Positions 42,210 through 54,429 of a stretch of 64,000 bases of DNA are shown piece after piece. A program made the translations under genes and the position numbers. The notes beneath the pieces are model-generated. The model ran no database searches. It was not told the origin of the DNA and was given only the letters and a program-made list of their open reading frames with translations. The DNA is from Pleurostoma richardsiae. Lineage: Eukaryota > Ascomycota > Sordariomycetes > Calosphaeriales > Pleurostomataceae. Position 1 is the first letter of the stretch, and every line of letters begins with the position of its first letter. The stretch is taken from assembly GCA_030052745.1 (NCBI GenBank), contig JANBVO010000011.1, positions 496,001 to 560,000 of the forward strand, written 5' to 3'.

Positions 42210-42520
42210 AGAATTCGCGGCACCAGTTTTGAGCAGGCGTTAGTATAAGCTGTATTCATTTGGGCAGGAAGATTTACAATGATTCTCGCAACATTGAACC
42301 TCATCTGTTCCGCAAGGTCGCGCTTCAGGCCGCTTTCCGGCTTGGGATTCTTCTGGAATTCTTCTTCTAGAGTGCCAATTTCTTCCCTCGCTAGTGTGGG
42401 CTTTGAGTCCGTCTGCTTCGCCTGAGAGATGTTCGTATGATCCATCATAGTAGCAGCTCATTCTTGCTGCGATTGAATGACCATTAATTGCTGTTGTTGC
42501 TCAAATGCTAGGTTATTGTA
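42210..42520 (-). pseudogene. Homeobox transcription-factor relic
   Basis: The minus strand encodes most of a homeodomain: KPTLAREEIGTLEEEFQKN, SGLKRDLAEQM and VARI, matching helices 1-2 of fungal homeobox regulators. A Gln-rich segment typical of the region before the domain (FEQQQQLMVIQSQQ) precedes it but is separated by a stop. The expected intron follows VARI, but the recognition helix (normally NWFQNRRAK) survives only as a degenerate AACTGGTGCCGCGAATTC. A short in-frame ORF from Met 42448 remains, yet it lacks the DNA-reading helix, so a working factor is unlikely. Confidence 0.7.
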
Positions 42521-43175
42521 AGTATATCTTTGCTAAGATTCACATGACTATTGTAAGGTTGACGAACTTAGTAGTTTAGCAGATATCCATACCACAGCAT
42601 CCCCAGGTAGTCCACGGTCGTTGTCGGCTTTGAGAGCGGTAACTGAGCGACTCAACGACTCGGACCAGGGCGAATTCCGCAAATTGCAGGCGAGAAGATA
42701 TACAGCGGCAATGATTTGTTCTAGAACGAACGACCAGAAGTAAGAACAAAGCGCAGACGCAAGCAGGAAACGAAGGTATGGAGGCGGTTGAGAAGAACGT
42801 TGTGGGTGACTACGATTCAAACGATGCCTGAGTTAGGATTTAAACGGCCAGGGCCATGCATGTATGCCCTTTAGGAGAACCTTGAAGAGTAACGAACGTA
42901 TGGGCGATGCTAGTGAGACCACCGTGCAAATCGAGAGTCGATGCGAAAAGTTAGAGGCACTTGGCTGGCTTAAGAGTGAGAGAGCGGTCGGGCGGGAAGG
43001 CCAGTGACCAAGCCGCAAGAGGTGAAGATGGGTGAGACAGCGCCAGTTAGACCTGACCAAGGAATGGCTCAACTTGTCGGGACAGAGGCAAGAAAGATGG
43101 CTTCGAAGTGGAAAGCAGGAACTATCATTAATTCTTTGACCGCTCGCATCAGGAGAGTATCATGCCTTCCCAAAT
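42521..43175. other. Intergenic, no gene recognised
   Basis: 655 bases. Minus-strand frames at 42548-42820 and 42833-43072 are partly hydrophobic but match nothing I know. They could be further relic sequence. Confidence 0.35.
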
Positions 43176-44189
43176 TCAAGCTTTTTCAGCCTTAATGCTC
43201 CTCCCCATCCGAATGCTTCTGTCCAAGCTTATCGTCGATAGCAGATGATAAAAGAATAGCACAAACCAGACGAGCCACATTACTCCGGCCCCCAGAAAGA
43301 CGGCAGCAATGGCTGACAAAGCCGCGCCATAGCTAAGATTCTCGAACGGTCGACTGCTGCTCAGCTGCTGTGTAGCTAGCCCCACCTGCATCGCCGACAG
43401 AACTACGCTGATGAAAACGAAGGTGGCTAGCAGCCAGGAGAAGTTCCGCTGGAAGAAAGCCTGGTACCATGTGCTTGTCGAGAGGTATCCCCGGACGAAA
43501 TTCTTGCGTGACCACATGGACGGCAGGAATCGCGTCATGGAGTTGAGTCTAGAAAGCCGCAGCTCACCATATCGATAGCGGCGATCAACTTGGGCCAGGG
43601 TTTCGAGATCAACGTTCCGCAGAAAGTCTTTCATAAATTCATTCCACTCAAGCCACTCCACTTCATCGGGGATCAACTTCGCCTCTTTTGCCAAGATGAA
43701 GTCACCCTTGTGCCCGATGAGCCATGCATAGCTGAGCAGCAGCCCGGCGGCACTTCGGTATAAAGCCACGTCAAAACATAAGTGTTGAGTCCAGAACATA
43801 TGGCAGAGCAGGAAGTCGGGCAGTGGCTTGATCAGTAACTCGGTCCTGTGCCAGACTAGGTGCTCGTCAGGTCGCTCGGTCAGATAAATATGACGACCCA
43901 TCATTCTTTGGCGCTGTAGAGGTCGCGCGGGCAGAGGGAGTCCGGCTAGCCAGAGGTGGTCATGGAGCTTGTCTAGCCTCGTCGTCCGCAGCTCGGCCAC
44001 CAGGAAGCGATCCATGTCTCTTTCTGGGATGACAAGCGGCATGGCTCGATATCCTTGTACTGATGCGGGAAGGATGAGCTGAGAGGAATCTGCTATAAGG
44101 CTCTTCGGGGCTGAGAAAGGTGGGGACAGGGTTGCCATGGCGCGATATTTCGCCTGGAGGTCGTCAGCTCTCTTGAAACGAAGATACAT
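43176..44189 (-). CDS. DUF6601 family membrane protein
   Basis: Intron-less, 337 residues, a fungal family of unknown function (PF20246). The recognisable core is LARPLQRQRMMGRHIYLTER-like: GRHIYLTERPDEHLVWHRTE, then LLIKPLPDFLLCHMFW, then YAWLIGHKGDFILAKEAKLI and EWNEFMKDFLRNVD. Two strong transmembrane segments lie near the C-terminus (WLLATFVFISVVLSAMQVGL and AVFLGAGVMWLVWFVLFFYH), so the large N-terminal domain is probably cytosolic. The family is often found near heterokaryon-incompatibility and ankyrin-type genes in fungal genomes, but I attach no function. Start at 44189 has a short N-extension; Met 18 codons in is an alternative. Confidence 0.82.
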   Translation of the reverse strand: MYLRFKRADDLQAKYRAMATLSPPFSAPKSLIADSSQLILPASVQGYRAMPLVIPERDMDRFLVAELRTTRLDKLHDHLWLAGLPLPARPLQRQRMMGRHIYLTERPDEHLVWHRTELLIKPLPDFLLCHMFWTQHLCFDVALYRSAAGLLLSYAWLIGHKGDFILAKEAKLIPDEVEWLEWNEFMKDFLRNVDLETLAQVDRRYRYGELRLSRLNSMTRFLPSMWSRKNFVRGYLSTSTWYQAFFQRNFSWLLATFVFISVVLSAMQVGLATQQLSSSRPFENLSYGAALSAIAAVFLGAGVMWLVWFVLFFYHLLSTISLDRSIRMGRSIKAEKA

Positions 44190-44972
44190 GAAGGGGAAAG
44201 AAATTGAAAGATGTGGATACCGTATTCATTGATAGCTAGCCGCGGAACAGTCTTGATGGATGTCAGGTTGTCAAGCCTTGCGCTTCAATAAGAGGATTAC
44301 TTTTTTAGTTCAAATTACTGTGGCAAGAGCGTCAGGCAGATAGCCAAGACCTTGACGCGGGGTACCTGACAGGCAATGTCATTCATTCATTGACTGATAG
44401 TGGTGACAACGTGGGCAGCTTATGGCGGGACCGGAAATCAAGGTACAAGACATTTACAGGTTCTTTGTGAAGTAACTGTTAGAAGATCCTATCTTAACTC
44501 CCTAGGTGAAGCAAGTTGCAAGTTGCAAGTTGTAGTTGTTGATGTAGCTAATTCTAGCGCGGGTGGAGGGAGATTCGGGCGCAGGTAAGTGTACCCAGGT
44601 ACAGTATCTTGTTCAGTGGTGTGCGGTCACGTGGCACAGCCCTTCCAATGGCTCCGGTTGATGCTGGTCCCTGATAAAATCCGCTGGCAAAGATGCTGGT
44701 TGGTGCATGATTCAAGGGACAGCCGGGGAAAGTCACTTGACCATGGTCCAGTGCTTAGAGTAACAGCGCCGGACCGATGGCTTATCACATCAACTCTTCC
44801 AGGTTGTGCAAGTGGGCATTCTCAATCCTACTCCATGCGGAAGAAAGAGGTGACTAACAGCTCTGCCTGGCCATCTATCTTCAGTCGATAACTATTATGC
44901 AGTGTCACTTCTTCTCCCTATCACAGGTCACCTAGTCCAGACAAATTTATCGGATGAGAGTCCTGGTACTTT
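44190..44972. other. Intergenic with a short tandem repeat
   Basis: 783 bases between the DUF6601 gene and the SNF2 stop, both minus strand. It contains about three direct copies of GCAAGTT at 44513-44533. No gene is supported. Confidence 0.4.
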
Positions 44973-47900
44973 TTACTCCACTGATCCTTCGTCACGAGTC
45001 AAGACTTGAGAGTCGATGATCCTACCAAGCTCCCGCAGATGCGTAATCCTTCTCTGGCTCTCAGACACCTCTTGGTTAGAAGATTGAAGCCCGCCCTTTA
45101 ATGCAAGCTGTACCTTCAGTATCTGTCGGGACTCGATACTCTGACCGCGGTAATGTTCGATCAGCTCTTACTTCTTAGACGAACTCTGAAAGCTGTCCAT
45201 TCCACTTACCTCTTCAATGGTATGTTCCATGATATACCGAATGACACATACCATCTTGCTCTGACCTAAGCGAAACGATCGGCCGATCGCTTGGTCTTCT
45301 ACCGAGGGATTCCACTGCGGCTCGAGAATGTGAACTCGGCTGGCTATAGATAGATTATTGAGCCTGCGTCAAGAAAACGTAAGCCAATCTATGGTCCAGG
45401 GAAGTGGAGCGTGTAATTAAGTAGTGGGCACCTTACCCTACAGCACCAGCCCCTATGGTTATGAGAAGCACTCGAATGGAAGAGTCATCCTGAAACTCAT
45501 CGAGACATTTCTTCCGCTGTAACGGCTTCATGTTGCCATCAACCCGGCAAAATTTGACCCCTTCATCCTTAAAGAGCTGACCCACGAGATCCAGACTCCG
45601 TCTCCAAAAAGAGAAGACAATGCTTGGGATGCTAGTATCAGCAAAAGCAAGTTTCTTTTCTCTTCAATATCGGCTTACCTCTTATCCTCATGATAATGCT
45701 CTTTTATGTTGGCAAGAAGAGCCACCAGTTTTGACGGATATGAGCCACGGTTGGAATGAATTGCAGTCAGAGCGGACGCGGAGTCATCTTCGGCCACCGA
45801 CGTTGAATCAGTCACATCATTGCCCAAGGAAACCATCGTATTCTTTATGTCAGGGCTCCCCTGTGCACAATCTCGGCATTTAATTCGATGGCGTGAGGAG
45901 TTTTGTTCGACAAACCCATCTTGGGCTCCTGAGACGAGTACTTGGGAATTACACTCTGCGCAATAATTTTCGCCGGTCTGTTGGAGAAGGCTGACAACTT
46001 CGTCCGGCCGAAACAGGGTTTCATCGTCGTCGGTAGCGCTTGGCAGAGAACTAGCGAGGCCAGTGTTACAGAAGATGCGTAGTTTCAGCACGGCTATCAA
46101 GATTGACTTGTTTCCTCCCTTGCCTGGCTTTCTGTTTGCAGCTGCCTGGATGGACTGTTTGCACAATATGGCAAGTTCATTGTAAGCTCGGCGCTCAGAT
46201 ACTGACAACCGCGGGCGGCATTCGATAAATGCGCCCCCGAGCGTAGATAGGATGTCAGAAGTACTACGCCGTAGACAAATGGGCCCCAGAAGTAGTTTGA
46301 GATTCCTGTAGTCCGGCCTCGGGATATCTCCCGTCGTTGTTCTTCTTCCCATTATGTATCTTCTGAAATTTGTGGGATTGTCTAGAAGGGGAACGCGAAG
46401 GAGTGTGATCAACGAGGCGAGATCGTTCATGGAGTTCTGAATGGGTGTCCCTGTCATGCACCACCGAATTGACGCCAAGAGGCTCGCCACAGCTTTGAAT
46501 TGCTGTGTCGTGCAGTTACGAATGACATGGGCTTTGACGTGTCAGTACTGGGAAGAGATGGGAACGGGATATAAGAAAACTGAATTTCCTACCTTCATCA
46601 AGGATCAGTCGATACCAGTGGAAGCAATTAAGCACCCCACCTCCACGACGGAAATCCGCCTTCACCGTACCATACGTCGATAAAACGATATCGTATGGAA
46701 AAGCTCCTGATGACGGGAGCTGTCGATCTGGGCCATGATACTTGTAGTATCTCAAGAACCCGCAAGTTACGTGTCTTTCGGTGCGTTAGCCGAGTTAATG
46801 GATTCGGTAAAATTCCGAGACATACTTCTTGATCTCGTCGATCCAACCATCTAATAATACTAAACTGTATTAGCAGCCACAGCTACCGGGTACAGTGAAA
46901 AGAGATACTGACAGACAGACGGCACAATGATTAGTGTCGATCTGACGGGCTTCAAAGAAGATCTAGTTTCTGGTCGCTCCGTTTCGAAGATTTCTGCTCT
47001 GGTAAGGCTTGACACTACGCTAGCGATCATTGTCAACGTTTTGCCTAGACCCATGCCATCTGCAAGAATGCCTCCTAAAATATCCGAAGGCGTCATGCTC
47101 TTTGTGCTCGTGATAATATGCTTATATCTGATCTCGGAATTAGTTGCGTTTGGTTGTTGAAAAGTGCTTGCCCGTACAGTGATGACCCTGAGACATTTTT
47201 CTCAAGACTCCATAGGCTTCCCGGCTTCATATCCTCATTTGACTCTCTACGCATGACAAAATCAAGAGCTTCCTTTTGATGGCTGCAAATTATTGTCAGC
47301 ATCGTGCCATTTTGAGAAAAACTGTAGACAGACCTCAAAAGCGTTGTTCCAATTCTTCCATCAACATCCACTTCTCGAAGGTAATCATGCTTTGGAAGGT
47401 CATCCAGTACAGTAGCAAGATCTACTATATTGTCATCATCGATATCATTCCTTAGATTACTCGAATCTGGATCTGCTTGGTTTTGCCCAACCTGAATGGG
47501 GGCTAGAACAGCCCCGTTAAAGAAAAAGGACCCGCCCATGTCGAGGTACTGAGGATTCTTGTACGCTAAACTAGTGGACATCGGATGTGGGTGCTGGAGG
47601 AAAAGATGGTACCGCGAAAGGCCTCTTGCGAGTCGATCTGCGATGAATGGAGGGCCAAACACGAGGATGTCCATTTTACAGGTTAGCTTTAGTGGCCCAT
47701 TTCCGGGCTGTTCTGCAGCGACTGCTAGCTGCTGTTTGAACTTTTGACTTGGTAGCAGACCTGTGAACTCGAGGCTCGGTAAGGAAGTGAGAGATTCGAG
47801 AGCAAGATGAGTTTTAGTGTTCATTGTCGCAACAGAGACTCCTTTCACTTGTATATTGCATCGGTGTTCGTCGATGACCAGCTCGAGACATGCAAATGTG

Positions 47901-48462
47901 TTTTCATGGCTCCCAACTTCATCAAAATCGATAGGTTGCCTTGTTTGCAAGCGACTGATCCGAATTTCAATGTCTGTCAACTGCATCGCATTATTCATGT
48001 CATTAGCGTGTGATGGTCATGGTCCCCGACTGGGTGCATGGTTACACGCACCATTCCAAAGCATATATTGTCATCCTGTTGCTGAGACGGGGACTGGGAC
48101 AGAGCACTAGCATGTCGGAGATCAAGGGGGTGAGATGGATTTTGAGGCAAGACACGCACAGGTACTGGTGCCGGCAAAGTCGGGCCTGTCGAAGTTAAAA
48201 TATGGTATCAGGATCTAAATTTCTGCTGCAAGGAAACCTTACCTGCATGGTCGAAACATATTTCCATTCCCTCTGTGGCATCATTGGAGATGTAAGGATT
48301 CGAATGCCAGCGACAAGAGTTTCTAGAGGAGGATCGTGACCCCTGGCTCCCTGTCGAAACAGCGACATGCTTATTCCTTTTTGGATGGGAAGCGTAGTCT
48401 TTATTCCAGGTAATATCATCTCCCACCAGCAATTGTCGCTTTGGTGTTGACGGTTCGGACAT
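44973..48462 (-). CDS. SNF2-family helicase-like ATPase (Rad5/HLTF-like, Rad16-type)
   Basis: Nuclear DNA-translocating ATPase of the SNF2 superfamily, used in chromatin remodelling or DNA-damage tolerance. Ten exons (48462-48243, 48185-48052, 47980-47178, 47127-46913, 46850-46826, 46774-46593, 46531-45679, 45631-45437, 45363-45210, 45140-44973) give 982 residues in one frame. Motif I is GGILADGMGLGKT at about residue 403; motif II DEAH (LDEAHVIRN) is created by splicing; motif III is WCMTGTPIQN; the helicase-C half has SIVFSFWRRSLDLV, TIGAGAVGLN and WNPSVEDQAIGRSFRLGQ. Between the halves is a CX2C...CX2C insert (YCAECNSQ, IKCRDC) in place of a clear RING. ADEMG is changed to ADGMG in motif I. 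It is divergent from the NLR gene. Confidence 0.9.
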
Positions 48463-49181
48463 GATGAGAACTGGTACAATTCGCAACACAACTAGATCTA
48501 TGTTGATTGGCTGTTGAAATTAGCGTAAGGTGAAGTGTTAGGTGTAGCCTCTTATATGTCGAGCAGGCTACCGATCAGACTCAACATAGTAGGGCAGATT
48601 GGGTGAATGCTGCAAACGTCCACAGAATTCATCAGCGAGAAATACCGCAGCTAAGTTGAATATCGGGTGCTAATTAGGCGACCCAAAGCGTGAGAAAGAG
48701 AGGAAAGTTTTCGAAAGTTCTTCTGTGGCTGCAATGCCATGTCCAACGGCAGAAGACTCCGCCACACCAGAAAACAGCCTGTAGAGTGCCTTAGTTGCCT
48801 GATTGCCCAAGGCAGATTTGAGAAAGAAAATGTGCCTATGTTTCACCACCTGGAGGGGGCCCAGGCCTACGTACCTGATTGGAACAATGAGGCATTGCAA
48901 AAGGGGCTGAGCGCTTAAGTCTGTGCTATGATTAGCTAGATATCAAGCCCCCCTGATGCCGGCGTCGAGTTGGTTGCTCAGCCCCAGGACCTGGTCTTGT
49001 TTCGGTCCGGAAGTACTCCGTATAGGCTTGGTTGAACAAACAGTGCTACTGTATACTCATGAATGTTACGTCATTGTCAATCTGATTTCATTCTCCCATA
49101 CTTCCATCTTTACCAAGCGTCGCGGTTCTGCCCGACAATTTTTTCCACGCGTTCAAAGGTCGGACTAAATACCACTCTGCA
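48463..49181. promoter_or_regulatory. Divergent promoter region of SNF2 and NLR genes
   Basis: 719 bases between the two starts. A 76-codon minus-strand frame (48670-48900) is partly coding-like but unrecognised. An exact TACTCCGTA word lies at 49014-49022. No terminator or operator was identified. Confidence 0.4.
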
Positions 49182-52100
49182 ATGGAGCATATGAATCCAA
49201 ACTGGGAAAAGACGGTTTTCCGATTGCGCGGACTGCCAAGTACCACAGAGACTCATGAGGATGTCGCCAGCCTTCTCAGTAGCATGCTAGGCGATACACC
49301 AGTCGATCGCATTCGCACTTTTTCTCTAGCCACAACACTGAACTTTCGCGAGAATCCACGTTCGAAAGTGGCGACTGTCATGTTCGTTACTACGCCCCCA
49401 ATTGTTGCGGAAAGTCATGGTGAGGAGGAATGGGTCATCTCCTGTGATCTTCATGCTCAGAACGATCTTATCCTGGATACCCATTTTGCTGGGATGACAC
49501 CTTTGAACGATGTGCATCCTACAGAACATTGCTACGAGTAATTAGTTCGGTCTCCGTTCGTGTCGATAGTAACAACCTAATATCTTTGTAGCTGTGTCGC
49601 TATCTCCGGCCTTTCCAGTCATCCTTTCGGCTCTTGGCAGCCAAAAGGTAGCGACAAGACCTTCATGTGGATCCGAGACAGCCTCCCCAAAAACTTACAA
49701 CATACCAGGGCTATACTTTACGGCTACGACACGACGCTCGATAACAGTCAATCCTTCCAGGGCATCCCTGACCTCGCCCACGAGCTCATCAACCAGCTAC
49801 AGACGTACGGGTGGGCGACTGCCCCCGCAAAGCCCATTGTATTTCTCGCTCACAGCCTTGGCGGTCTTGTGCTAAAAGAGGCACTTATACAAATGGGCAA
49901 GAGTCGGGATCGACAATACGAGACTTTACTGGGCGCTGTGCTGGGGGCTGTGTTCTTTGGCGTGCCAAATCTTGGCATGGAACAGGCGCATTTCCGGACA
50001 ATCGTCAAGAATAACCCCAATGAAGCACTAGTTGACGACATTGGCCGGAGCTCAAACTATCTCCGGCGGCTCAATGAAGCCTTTGTCGAAGGCTCTTACT
50101 CCACCAAGCTGCGATGCTTCTGGGCATTTGAGACCTCCGAGTCTCCTACAATAGTTGTATGTGAGCATTGTCAGTCCTAGGATTGAGCCATATCTAACGA
50201 GAATAGAGGACCACGGATGGCAAGATCGACAGAAATGGTCCCCTAGCCATCCTCGTAAGTCGAGAATCAGCAACCTGTAGATTCGTAGAGACGGATCCGT
50301 CTCTCACGTTCCCAATAAACGCAACACACTCGAATATGGTCAAGTTCGCCCGGGACTCGCGTTATTATCATGTCGTTATTTCCAAAATATCGACTATTCA
50401 GTCGATACCATTCCAGTCCGAATATGATGGCTCACAGAGCCGCTATCAGAAAATGACTGCTGATAAGAACATGACAGCTTGCAATGAGAGGAGCTTCTCG
50501 AATAATTCGTTTCCTAGGACGGCGAGTGTCCTCCAACCACCCAAATACAGTCTAACAGGTAAGTTGAAGAAGGGGAGTCTCTCCGGTATGGACGGCTACT
50601 AATCGCGTCTAAAGCCGAGTTTGACATGTTCAAGCGGGTATCTAGACTTACTGACATTGAAATGGACGCCTTGATGAAGGTAACGTACGAGAACATTCAG
50701 CGGGTTATTTGCGACCTGCAGACAGAGCAGGAGCGAAACAGAAGCTTGATATATATGAAGAGACTGGAGCCGTTTGTGGTATCCATGCAGCAATATGGCC
50801 ACGTTTCCAAGGATGTCGAAATATTTCCGACGCTACCACGAACAATGGCTTACGTCTGGGTGAGTCATTGCCAGCACTAACCGTTGAATCCCCATGCATG
50901 AAGGCTTACCATGACAGGGCTCGATGGAATATATCCTCCATGTACGTGGTGTAAAGTATTGGTAGCTCAACGTCGACGTATTCAAGCTGATATCCGTTAC
51001 TTGTAGGCAACGTCAGCAATCCCGGAAGTGCTTGATTCTATTTTGAATGCATATCAAGGAATTGGGGAGCAGGTACCGCTCGTCGGCAACCTCCAGCCGC
51101 TTTTGTTCTCGAGTCCTCATTTGAGGGAGGTCCTAGTCATGATTTACAAGGATATCCTGCTATTTCATGGGGAGACCATCAAGCAATTGAAACAACGCCG
51201 TGGGTACTTCATGTTCTCGAGTCGACGCTTGACTGACAGCATCCAAGAGTGGAGGCAACTATTCGCATCCTCGTGGAGGAACTTTTCTGCCACTATCCAG
51301 CATATCAAGGGGAATATTGCACGCAATAGACGGCTGATCGAGAACCGAGTTTCCATTACTGAATTTGAAGAGATACAAAATCACCAAATTGATGCAGTAC
51401 ACAGCTTCCAAAGAGACAAGGCGGCTCAGGAGATCTATTGCCGGACCAGAGTCATGCAATGGCTCTCGCCTTTCAACAGTGAGATTGAGCAAGACCGACA
51501 TCGCAAAACCAGATCAGTCTGCAAGGATCCCGGCCGTTGGCTCCTCAATGATCCCGAATTGCAGAAGTGGTTCAATAATGGTTATTGCTCAACGCCATTG
51601 CTTTGGTTAAGTGGAAGACCAGGTGCAGGTACGGTATTCGCCGGAAAGACACAGTAGCATTTACTTATCAACATTTAAGGCAAGACTATCCTGGCTTCAG
51701 TTGTTGTCGATGAGGCACGAAAAGTTTCGGGAGCAACCGTTGGATTTTTCTACTGCAAGCATGGCGAAGAAACGCGAAATTCATTTACAAGCGTTGCAAG
51801 ATCTATGTTAGCCCAGATGCTTGCTCAAAATCCGCATCTCTTGCCTTACTTTTACGAAAGAGCTTCTATGAGCAGCGATGCTCTACTGACATCTACGTCT
51901 GTTGCCAAAGACATGATACAAGCCGCTCTTAATAGCTGTGAAAGGGTACATCTTATTATCGACGGGCTTGACGAGTGTGGACGTGAGGAAAGGAAAGAGA
52001 TGTCGGGCTGGTTTCAAGTAGCCGTGGAGACCGTGTCTGCACCTGAGACAGACTCGATACGATGTCTATTTGTTAGCCAGGATGACGGTGCCGCTCGTGA

Positions 52101-54131
52101 AGATTTCCGAAATCTTCCGGCTATCAAGATCAGAAATGAGAACCGAGATGACCTCACTGACTTTGCGGCAGCGTGGCATCGAAGACTGGAGTCCAAGTTT
52201 GGCGAGCTGAGATCAAAAAACTGCAATGTGTCGCACATCATCACGGCGAGAGCACAGGGTAAGTCTGGACGAAAGAAATATCAAACAACATAGGCACTTT
52301 CTAAAGGTTCTAGGAATGTTCATCTTCGCCGAGCTATATGCAAAGTATCTCGAGGACCAAGTAAACCGTACAAGCCTGCTGGCAGAACTTCATCCCGACA
52401 AATTACCGGTGAAGCTAGATCATGTGTAAGTATTTTCCCATGACTTGTTTAACTTATCTAGTTTGAATCCCATGGCATAGATATGAGCGCATCCTTCGCC
52501 GTATTCGCGAGTCTAAAACCGACCACGTAGTAGAGCACCTTCAAATTGTCTTGGGGTGGGTCGTCTGTGCTAGACGGCCCCTACGATGGCGCGAGTTACA
52601 AGGTCTAGCATGCATTGATCTGCCAAATCAGCAGCTTGACTATGACATGGAGATATCAAGCTCACCACAGGGACTTTTTGCTTCCCTTGTCGAGTTGGAT
52701 GCGGATGGCACTGTGGAGCTCGTTCATGAAACTGCACGCGAGTAAGTTCTGGAACGTTAAACACTTCGGCCAAATTGCTTGTTTACTGACGATCCTGGAA
52801 GATTTCTTATCCGTACAGGGTTCGTGGAACCTCGTAAAGATGACTACTCGCTGGCTTTGCTTACCCTCGGCTACCTCACTTTTCCACAAGTAAATATTCT
52901 GCAAGGCGATAAAGACATCGAATCAGACCTCATCAAAGGAACCCACGCACTGTACGACTATGCGTCGGCATGCTGGGCAATGCATTTGCAGAACGGGATT
53001 TCGGGTCTTGAGGGAGGAGACGAGCTGTCTAATCTTCAAGAGACGTTGGAGACATTCATCGAGGCTCATTGGTCAGTGGAACATAAGCTTATTCATGACA
53101 CCAAAAGAGTTCAGAAGACTCTTTCTTCAATGACATCCTCGGAACTGTTCGACAAGATCGTTCAAGCAGTTGCCTGGGCCAGAAAGCAATGCAGCCAATA
53201 CGGTCAGGGACCAAGTCCCTACGAGGCCCTTGACCTTTCGCAATTCACGAAGCGACTCCGGCACGTTTTGGAGAATACTTTGAACCCTTCACTTCTAGAA
53301 GCTGATGCGCAAAGAATGCAACGTTTCTACGGTGATGACTGGTTCAAGTGCTCCCGGGTGAACTGTTATCGTTATTATCGCGGCTTCAGCAATGCCGCCG
53401 AACGAGATCAACACGTCAACAAGCACGAACGACCTTTTCTCTGTTTGGTTTCGGGGTGTCACTTTGGTATCTTTGGCTACGAGACTGAAAAGGAGCTCAA
53501 GAAGCATCTTTTTCAGTATCACGGCATCGACATGTTTGACGCTGCCGACGATGCCGTCTTTCCAGACCTGCCCAAACAGAAAACGACGAACAATGCAGCC
53601 AAGGACCCTGCGACTTTTCAGTGCCACTTATGCGAGAAGAAGTTCACGAGAAACCACAACTTGAAATCACATTTGCGAACGCATGAAGGCAGCAAACCCT
53701 TTTCTTGCAGCGTCTGCGAAGAGCGATTCACACGGAAGGCCGACTGCGACCGTCACGAACGTGGCCATGGAGACAAGAAATTCATATGCTTCGGGCCCTT
53801 GAAGAGCGGGGGTTCGTGGGGTTGCAAGGCAGCCTTTGGCCGAGCGGACAAGCTAGCCGATCACTTCCGGAGCAAGACAGGGCAGAAGTGCCTCCAGCAG
53901 CGCATGCTCGAGAAGTTGCAGGAAGGAGTCGACACCGAGATGCTTGGGGAAGGCAACATGTTCGCCGACGAGGCAGGGGAGAACGCAGATACATTGCGCG
54001 CGGTCGGGAGAGCGTTGCCATCCTTTGGGGAATTTTTGCGGCTCTGTGGACTTGATGAGTCTTTCGTTAGCTCAAAGCCCAGGTCAGCATCTCCATCTAA
54101 ACGACAATCTTCGAGTCAAACTCAGGGATAA
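49182..54131 (+). CDS. NLR-like STAND protein: SesB-type hydrolase, DUF7708-like, NACHT, winged helix, C2H2 fingers
   Basis: Ten exons (introns 49538-49591, 50157-50206, 50559-50614, 50860-50917, 50942-51006, 51629-51679, 52259-52313, 52426-52480, 52742-52801) give exactly 1481 residues. Residues 120-380: alpha/beta hydrolase of the SesB type (VAISGLSSHPFGSW; nucleophile elbow LAHSLGGLVLKEAL, Ser207). About 490-640: DUF7708-like helical region (YVWGSMEYILHATSAIPEVL). About 700-930: NACHT with P-loop SGRPGAGKTILAS, interrupted by an intron, and Walker B LIIDGLDEC. About 950-1045: winged helix as in GPI-inositol-deacylase-like NLRs (VLGWVVCARRPLRWRELQG). About 1215-1420: zinc fingers, including FQCHLCEKKFTRNHNLKSH and FSCSVCEERFTRKADCDRH. 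Such proteins act in fungal self/non-self recognition and defence; the hydrolase would be the effector. Zinc fingers replace the usual WD40/ankyrin/TPR sensor. Confidence 0.9.
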
Positions 54132-54429
54132 GGAGATTCGGACATTGCCAAATTGTCGTTTATGGGAGTTGTGACTAGCGGACCTCCCGGGGCTGAGGCT
54201 TGGCCCGACCTTCTCCTTTGTGGCTTTACGGGAGTTCGGACATGGTGACTTCGTTTCCTGGATGGCCCTTTCTACTTAGCACGTGAAGGGTCAGGTGCAG
54301 ACAGAGGAAAGCAGGTTCGAGTTTCTTCCCAAGGGCTGTGCAATGATCTATACCATTTCAGGTTAGCCTTGCTCTTTCATAAGGCTGAGGGTCTATCCAA
54401 TCATTACGTAAACAATTACTAATCTATCC
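54132..54429. other. NLR 3' flank
   Basis: About 300 bases between the NLR stop and the P450 relic, no gene recognised. Confidence 0.4.

Noticed and set aside
49182-50180. SesB-type hydrolase as a separate gene
   Set aside because: The exons continue in frame through four further introns into DUF7708 and NACHT and the total is divisible by three, so one gene is the simpler reading.
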